NCBI RefSeq assembly: GCF_037325665.1
Contig: NC_090253.1
Location: 40,023,812-40,087,811 of the forward strand
Source of the DNA: Littorina saxatilis
Lineage: Eukaryota > Mollusca > Gastropoda > Littorinimorpha > Littorinidae
DNA: 64,000 nucleotides
Direction: 5' to 3'
The position numbers were made by a program, and so were the translations under genes. Shown one piece after another: positions 12,601 through 21,600 of the stretch. Within the stretch, counting starts at the first letter, position 1; the number at the start of each line of letters is the position of its first letter. Under the pieces are notes generated by a model, which saw nothing but the letters and a program-made list of their open reading frames with translations, was not told the DNA's origin and did not search any database.

Positions 12601-15600
12601 TCTAAACAACAAGATGACTGCGGGTGAATACAACAGAAATCGGTAGTCACCAACTGTCTGAGCTGTCTTTGTGTTGGTGAGTACCAATTTCTTTCATGTG
12701 AGTCAAAAAGAAAGAGAAACTAACCTGCATGATGTTTGACATGACGGCCCAGAAGTAATATGGATTTTTCTGTGGTCGCAGTTTATGCAGTGCCATGGCT
12801 GTCTGCTGCTGCTTCTTATAGTTGCTCAGTCGCACATGTGCCATGAAGAGAGCTGACAGGATTTCCTCGTTGTCCAGGCGAGCCTTGTGGGCATTCTCAT
12901 ACAGTTCAGCAATGGCTTCCACTGCAAGAGCAGACAATCCATTCAAGGAAGAATTAGTTTCAAGGAAATAAATAACGCTGGGGGTCCAGGGGGCAGAAGC
13001 TCAAGCATAATTATTGGCCATGTAAATATGAATTAAAGGAAAAGTCCAAGGTTTTTAAATATCCCCAAAAACTTGAAAATCGAATGCCAAATGTTACAAA
13101 CATCTCTGGAAAAATATTTTAAAAATTGAAAAAAAATTGTTGTTGATGTAGTTGAAGATTTAGTGTTGCGAGGCTAACCAAGACAAGTCGCCTGGGGTCA
13201 AGTAGTGGTCACGTGGTTTTCGGTGCACTGTGACGTCGGTGCACTGTGACGTCACAAGTTATTGTGTTGATTCTACCACAAGTACCAGCTTGATTTTCAC
13301 GCAGAAAAGTCACCACTGTATGCCCGAAAAGAATGCCTCGGTGGAGAGCAGCCGAAAACTGCAACAACTCGTCAATGTCCCCAGGCATTTCATAGCACAC
13401 TTTCCCTCATAAAACTCTGAGTCTCTTGTGGAAATGGAAGAGATGTGTGCAGCACAAGCGAGCAGATTTCAAAGTGTCGGGCACTTTCTGGACACAGATT
13501 TCGCCATTTTTCTGCAGGACAAAAGTTAGCGTTTCATCCCTGAAACAAATGTTTTGACCCCTGGCAGTGTCTTCCCTTCATAAAAGTCCAGAGAGGGCAG
13601 TATTACGACGAGCCATCGAAACTCCGAGGCGACATACGAACAGCGGATTATCTCACAAGAAGGAATGCGTTGAAGGTCAGAGTACATGCTTTTATTTTCA
13701 TGCATACGTAAACATTGTTTTGCTGCGCAGCGAATACGAATACATTGGTGCAGAACAGTGTGTCTGGGTCCAGCTGATATTCGCTGGAGTACAGATGCGC
13801 CACAGGCTAGATCTACAGAGTTACAGAACGGTCTGAGCTGAGCTAAGAGTAAGAGTAAAAAGTAGTCAGGGTTGTGGACACGTAAGACAATGCGTGTGTC
13901 ACGTTATCTATTCTATTCAGTCGCAAACTATCCCCTGATATCAATTCATGAAATTGGCAGCGTTTGCTGGAATCATGGTTTAATGCTATTTTTACCAGAT
14001 CTAAACTTTTGGTGGATGTGCAACCGGTAAGGTAAACAGACACCTGCATGCTAGAGACAAGAAGATTACGAATTGTGCAGGGAATTAATCTTTCTGCATT
14101 GACTGAGAGACGCAAAACCAGTCTAATTGCTACAACATGGATACACATCCAGACGACTTCCAGAGGGTGTCTAAATGTTCAGTGTACTGTATAGATCAGA
14201 AGCATACTTTCGAATTGATTTATACTCACACTCATTTTCTCTCTTCTTTTACTTCCAGACCTTTCATCATCACTCACGGCCACTGGTCAGAACAGGTCAC
14301 TATAAGACACTGACACCGTGACCATTCCAGATTTCCCGATTCTCCGTGATCACAACGCAACTGTTCACCAGTCCTGTTCTTACCGTCCAGAATCACCACA
14401 GGAGAAAACCAACGTGCCATTCATCGTAAGATTTTTGTTTTGTTTTGAAAATTAGTGCCTTATTGAATATTCTAGCTTTGCAAAAAAACGAGAAAGTGTC
14501 TTTGACAGATACCATCTAAATAATACATTATGAAAACAAGTACAAGTTCATTTCTACTCATGTTAATCGTTTATGCTTTCTGTGCTGAGCGACATATGGA
14601 TTGAATTTCTTTCGTAACTCACCTCCCGTCAACATGCAAAACTCCTCCGAAAGCGGCGTATGGCTGCCTTAATGGCGGGGTAAAAACGGTCATACACGTA
14701 AAATTCCACTCGTGCAAAAAACACGAGTGTACGTGGGAGTTTCAGCCCACGAACGCAGAAGAAGAAGAAGAAGAACATGCAAAACTATATCTGGCGAAGT
14801 AGTTTCAAATAAAGTTAGTATGCTTCCGAATAAAAAATATAAACAAGTCGCGTAAGGCGAAATTACTACATTTAGTCAAGCTGTGGAACTCACAGAATGA
14901 AACTGAACGTAGTCCGCCGCTAGTGCAAAAGGCAGTGAAAGTGACGAGCCTGTTTGGCGCGGTAGCGATTGCGCTGTGCTTCATAGCACGCTTTACTGTA
15001 CCTCTCTTCGTTTTAACTTTCTGAGCGTGTTTTTAATCCAAACATATCATATCTATATGTTTTTGGAATCAGGAACCGACAAGAAATAAGATGAAATAGT
15101 TTTCAAAACGATTTCGAAAATTTAATTTTGATCATAATTTTTATATTTTTAATTTTCAGAGCTTGTTTTTAATCCAAATATAACATATGTACATGTTTTT
15201 GGAATCAGAAAATGACGAAGAATAAGATGACATTGTTTTTGGATCGTTTAATAAAAATATAATTTTAATTACAAGTTTCCGATTTTTAATGACCAAACTC
15301 ACTCATTAGTTTTTGAAGTCACCAAGCTGAAATGCAATACCAAACCCCGGGCTTCGTCGAAGATTGCTTTGCCAAAATTTTAATCAATTTGATTGAAAAA
15401 TGAGGGTGTGACAGTGCCGCCTCAACTTTTACAAAAAGCCGGATATGACGTCATCAAAGGTATTTATCGAAAATCTGAAAAAAACGTCCGGGGATATCAT
15501 ACCCAGGAACTCTCATGTCAAATTTCATAAAGATCGGCCCAGTAGTTTAGTCTGAATCGCTCTACACATACACACACAGACAGACAGACAGACAGACACA

Positions 15601-18600
15601 CATACACCACGACCCTCGTCCCGATTCCCCCCTCTATGTTAAAACATTTAGTCAAAACTTGACTAAATGTAAAAAGGGTATTTTCTGAAATTTTTAATTA
15701 TAGACCAAAACAAAACATTCACGAGTATGTTGCTGACCTGATGGTCTTTATGGTAGACAGCAAGAGTTGCATGTTCAAGAAGTTTAAGCAGTACATTTGA
15801 AAGAGCAAGGTAATTGAAGGTGGTATAATGTTAATGGTAGGTTCCACTGTAAGGCGACATGGAGGGTATCTTTGACGGACTCATTCAACATTCATACCCA
15901 TGCACATCACCTCAAACACATAAGCTTTGTTCTTGAGTCAAATTTATTGGCTTCATAAATATTGTGAATTTGTGTCCGTTTGCAGATTGGCTTATCTATG
16001 AATTTTTTCGAAAATATCTTGCGATCTACGTACGCATTATGTAACACGTGAAGAAGAACATAAAAAGTTCGTCAAAAGGAATCTAATTTGCATTTCAACC
16101 CATTTTCCTTCCTTACTGTTAATTTTTTCTTCATAAAGACTACTGGAAATAAACAAAATGTTTAACCATTTCAAGGCCTCTGAACACGTTTAAAAAAAAT
16201 GCAGGTCTTTGCTCACTCTATCAGATCTGCCAAGGCTCAGTTTACACAGGAAAAATCATCTGTCGACTTGAACACATTCCAATAATCAACAGCCTCACTG
16301 CTTCTTGGAGCTGGATTTTGTGTGTGGAATGAATTACACATGTGGCGTTTTAGAATATAATTCATAGAAGATGTACATTCGTGCAGAAAGGCTTTAATTT
16401 AATAATTAGGTCTTCGTGATGTTCTCTTAAAATAACTAACATGTGTTCCCTTTACCGGGCCTCTGAACGAGTTTTGTGAATATGCAGGTTAAACTCGTGC
16501 TTTTTCTGTGTTATCAGTGTATTTCTCATCCAGGCATGGATGCGTCCTATTAAATGGACAGCCCTTCCCGTGTAAACGATTGGGTTCAAAATCTCAAATC
16601 TTACCAGGCTTTTACATGGGATATGGCCATCCTTCCGTTTTGAAAAATACTATAACTGAACACTCTGTATGGGTACTCTCTTTGCGAATTTAGAATTGTA
16701 TGAATTAATTTCTTTAACACCACACGTGTAAAACATTCCCTAAGAAAATCCAGCTCCAAAAACCAGTCAGGATGTTTATTCCTGGTATATGTTCAAGTCA
16801 AGAGATTTTTTTTTTCTATGTAAAAGTCTTCGCAGATCTGTGTAGTGAGCAATCCTGTTTTGAAAAAGGACGTGCCTATATAGACGGTTTGATTGTTGAG
16901 ATACCTGGTGGCAATGACCGCACGGGTGGCAAGAGGTAGTAATGCACAGATGACAACAAACCGACCTGCATTTAAAAAAAAAGTTAGGAAGCTTTGATAG
17001 GGGGAAACATTTTGTTAATTTCCAGAATCTTTATGAAGAAATAATGAACGAGAAGAAAGTCTGGCCTTGAAGTAAATGCAAATTAAACTATGTATACTTT
17101 TGACAAACTTTTTCTGTTCTTATTCACATGTTAAAATGTGTGCAGATATCGTTAGTTACTTCCAAACAATCATGTTTCAGGCAACAGGCAAACGGACAAT
17201 ACTGGACACAGGCTATGCTGACCGGCTCATGGACTGACTACCTGATGCAGGAGTAGACCAACAGTGGAAAAAGTCTGGAACAAAATGTTGCAGAATGTGA
17301 ACCATGTACCGGACCACGTGACAACCCAGTATCATCTTCAAACCATGCAGGAATCTGTTCAACACAGTCACACGATTTGTAAAAGTATATTTCAGCCTTC
17401 TGTAGCTCAGGGAGTTTGAACCCCACTCTTCATCCGTTTGGGAAAGTATTTCTGATTGTTTTGACTGCACAGGTTGGTAATGGTACTCTGATGCTTCTGC
17501 CGAGAAACCCCACTCCCTAGCGCACCAGCTGCCTGTTATGGGTAAGCGACGTGCGTGTATTTCCTGCAAACCAAGACAGAATAAAACAGCAGCTTAGTTT
17601 GAGCTTTTAAGACATTCGTACCAGAGAAAACGTGTACGTGTTTGTTTGGAGAGGGTGGATAGAATCATAAGACACACTGTGTCAATGTGACGTAGAGCAG
17701 GTTTTCAAATTCATGCTGAAGCACTGTGTGATCGCTATTTTTTTGGGCATATATCTTACCTTGATTTCAGATAGACTGGGAACCGAAATGAGGATGTTTA
17801 CATGAATAAAATATGCTGATATGTATGTGTTTAGAAATAAAGAATAGTTTTAATGATATATGATGGTGGTTTTTTTTTTTAACCCAATGTGATATTTTCG
17901 TATTTGAAAACAAATTGTACACTCTGTTGTCAATTTTACTTTCAGATAAATAAATCTATCATTATGGAAATCATCTGTTTGTGTTGTGTTACTTACCCAT
18001 TTTGATCAATGTTGAGTCGTCCATATTCCTGTGTGTACGCATAGTATGCAGTTTGAAGGTAGTAGATGTCCGAGCAAACATAGGAGGATGATTGTGCTGT
18101 TAGGCTGTCTATCTCCTCATCCAGGTTTTCCAGATATTTGAATTTCGTTCCCTCTTGGAGTTTCTGCACTGACACCTGATAAAGCAAAATACACGTATCA
18201 CTCTGTGATCATGGCAACATGTATCATCTGTATGCCCCGTTCAAAAATTACCTTGAGATTCTAAGGTATAAACAGAAATTGCACTGGATCACAAAAACAA
18301 CAGGAACAGTAGTACATGTAATGTATATATATATATATTCAGTTTAAAAATTCATGCAATGAGAGTCAATAACCCGATTTAACCCCAGGTAGATTCAGGG
18401 TCCCACTGACTGAATCTCATATGGTTGCTTTTCGGCACACACCACACATTTTTAATGGGACTGTGAGGTTTTGTTAATACAGTAAAATAATATAGTAGCA
18501 ACGTACTGTCTGTTCGTGACGTTTGAGAATACCGATCTATGCACTAACGCATTGTCTTTTTGTAGTGTGACTGTCCGATATTGCGTACTCCTGAAAATCA

Positions 18601-21600
18601 ATGATCAAAAAGTTTGAACTGCTGTAATCGTGTTTCAGCATATGTCTGACAGTGCTTATTTGCTTCCAAAATGGCTTGCGATATCACTAGCCATCAGCGT
18701 TTCGCCACTGCTCAGAAAATCTTATGATTTCAGATCTAGTTTGAGATCGGAAATCACGTGTGCTCGTTTAAAAAACTAAATTCATTTATTACTTCCCTTT
18801 GACCGTTTCGCAAGAAAAATGTCAGGATCACTATTAGTATTAGCACATGAAAGCAGCCCACCGCCATTTCAAAACAGTTTCACTGTTTAGTGGTGTCGAT
18901 GTCATGTAGTGTCTTACTGTCGCAAATAAAAATACCAGGATAATTGCAGTTTTGTCCGCAAGAAACAGGCTTTGCGCAATGTTAACTTGCTGTCTACATG
19001 TTTCGTTGTGTGACTGAAGAATTACTCAGAATTCCAAGAGAAAATAAGGATAGTCGCGTGTGAACATCACTGTGGAAACATTTATTCTCAGGTTCAAGGA
19101 CGAAATCCTTGATTAAAGATAGGAAAATAAACAACACCAGATGCCTGAAATAATAGCATAAATCAATAATCTTTACATGCTTACAGATCTGTGGAAGCAC
19201 ATCAACTGATCTGTGAAAAACACACCTGACTTCGATCTAGCATGCAATTGCAAGAGGTAGCGACTACGGACTAGTAGTGTGTCAACATCACAACAAAGAG
19301 AATCACATACCATTTCGTATTGCCGCTTATGCTGGCTCTGTTTCAAGCAGTTCCTTGTGGCCTCGCCAGCATTTTGACGACGAAGAGGCTCAAACGGGCA
19401 CGCTAAAACCTCAGGCTGGCTGAAAACCGGTCCGTATTCCACTTGTCTTCCTCTCTGCTTGAGCCGGCCATGTTTATTGTTCAAGGCTCGTGACGTAGCA
19501 CACGTATGTGCACAAGGTCATGAGCCAAGACTGCGCGCGCGATGGAACGATTCAGAACAACCAAAAAACGAGTCAAAGTATACTTTTTGGATTTCTGTGT
19601 TCATTTTTACACACGCATTTGTGGTTGATGAATTAAGAGGGTCAACATATCAAAAGTGACCCTAAACCTTGGACTTTTCCTTTAAATCCACTTTGGTGAA
19701 AGATAAAATGTACATGTAAAGAAAAACACTATTTTGTCCCTCTCACCTGGGTGAAACTGTAAATCATGTTAGTTACAGGCACACGTAGAGTTCACAATTA
19801 CATTATTTTTTTGCTTTCGCAGAAATCTGCGAAATCGCAGAGATTAGGATTGCCTGAAAAGAACACAGAAGCGTAAGAAACCACACAGGGATGAACAACC
19901 GGTGGATAAATGTGAGTTGTGACAGTCTTTTAAAACCTACCTAAAATCCTAGGAATTTAGATCTTTAGAGAGAGGGAGTTTAAAGACGGAGGCAAATTTA
20001 GTGATACTATCACGAAAATGTCTGAAAAAACGAGGTTGTGTAGTAGAAGGAGTCATATAGTTGAGAGTCTTAAAACAGAGGTTCCTCTGTAGTGAAAAGT
20101 GTTTATGATGCAAAGAGAATTGTGAAACCCCCTGAGAATAAGTAAAACAGCTTCAAAAAGCCAGACTACAGTTCATAATCCTTCGTTGTTTTGGCCTCAT
20201 GACGACTGTGATACAACCAGGACAAACTTGTCAAACATAGTTTTAACTTTTGCGAGAAACAAGTTACTGCCAGGTAGAATTTATTCTTTGCAGAGACAGC
20301 ACAGACAAAGCAAACCTTGAATGTGCAAAGAGGTGCTGTCCCTAATAGTAATAATAACAAAGTTCCACGTTTGCAAAGAAACGTTGTATGCAACAAACTA
20401 ATGCTGCACATAAGGAAAAAAATAAGAGTAACTTGGGTGGCTCGAAGCACAATTTTCCTCACTAAAAGCAAGAGTATTCCCTCTTTCCCACACCCATACA
20501 AACCTGAAGTTTGTCTATTCATGCAGATATTTCCATCTACAGAAACAAGTCCACAAAATCCAACACAAAGTGTAATACAGTGGAACCCCCCTTATAAGAC
20601 CCCCTAATTCAAGACTCCCTCCCCTTTCAGGCACTTCATGTTAAGCATAAGTTCCACCCCAGATCCGGCAAAATACTTACATTTATGCACCTCCCTGTAG
20701 CAGATTGACATGGCCTGAAGGGTGGCATCGTCTGTAGGATTCTGGGTGTGTACTTCTTGCAGCAACACAGCGCTTTCATCCTGACGACCCAGTCGCAGCA
20801 GCGCCAATGCTCTCAGCACCTGCAAAACACATTTAAATTTAATGATGAGGTATTTTGAGTAAGCTAACTCAGTCGCCACATTTAATGAGGTATTCTGAGT
20901 AAGCTAACTCAGTTGCCACATTTAATGATGAGGTATTCTGAGTAAGCTAACTCAGTTGCCACATTTAATGATGAGGTATTCTGAGTAAGCTAACTCAGTC
21001 GCCACATTTAATGATGAGGTATTCTGAGTAAGCTAACTCAGTCGCCACATTTAATGATGAGGTATTTTGAGTAAGCTAACTCAGTCGCCACATTTAATGA
21101 TGAGGTATTCTGAGTAAGCTAACTCAGTTGCCACATTTAATGATGAGGTATTCTGAGTAAGCTAACTCAGTTGCCACATTTAATGATGAGGTATTCTAAG
21201 TAAGCTAACTCAGTCGCCACATTTAATGATGAGGTATTCTGAGTAAGCTAACTCAGTCGCCACATTTAATGATGAGGTATTCTGAGTAAGCTAACTCAGT
21301 CGCCACATTTAATGATGAGGTATTCTGAGTATGGCTAACTCAGTCATAAGAAAGATCATGAAATTTTAAACAAAAACCAAAAAAACTAAAAAATTAAAAG
21401 TCTGAAAGTATTCCCCTCAGACAAATTATCCAAAACCATGCAATCAGGTGATCTCAAGAATGATCTCTAGAGCTTTGACAATTCCAGAAATCTCCCAGTC
21501 TCATACCTGTAACTTTAGAATGACTACTTTTTATCTTAAGCAAACAAATACATGTATGTCCAAATCTGCTGAAAAAGATTTGCTTTTGAGAACTGAGGGT

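Larger units (their letters stand above)
13037..19681. mobile_element. 6.6 kb TTAA-flanked DNA transposon with THAP remnant (Kolobok-like), in NAA25 intron 3
   Basis: The element starts AGGAAAAGTCCAAGGTTT at 13037 and ends with the exact reverse complement at 19681, an 18-bp perfect inverted end. TTAA lies on both sides (13033-13036 and 19682-19685). TTAA duplication, R-rich ends and a THAP-domain transposase are the marks of the Kolobok superfamily. Inside are a decayed THAP coding stretch on the plus strand (13333-13600), a possible plus-strand exon (14259-14425), a 5'-truncated SINE, an 830-bp interspersed repeat, an inverted duplication (16010-17160) and minus-strand exon-like pieces (16850-19484). 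It looks long dead. The Kolobok name is inferred from ends, target site and THAP together; piggyBac also uses TTAA but its ends usually start CCC. Confidence 0.75.

Noticed and set aside
14843-15672. Helitron
   Set aside because: A 3' hairpin exists, but a TC start, a CTRR end and insertion between A and T could not be confirmed.
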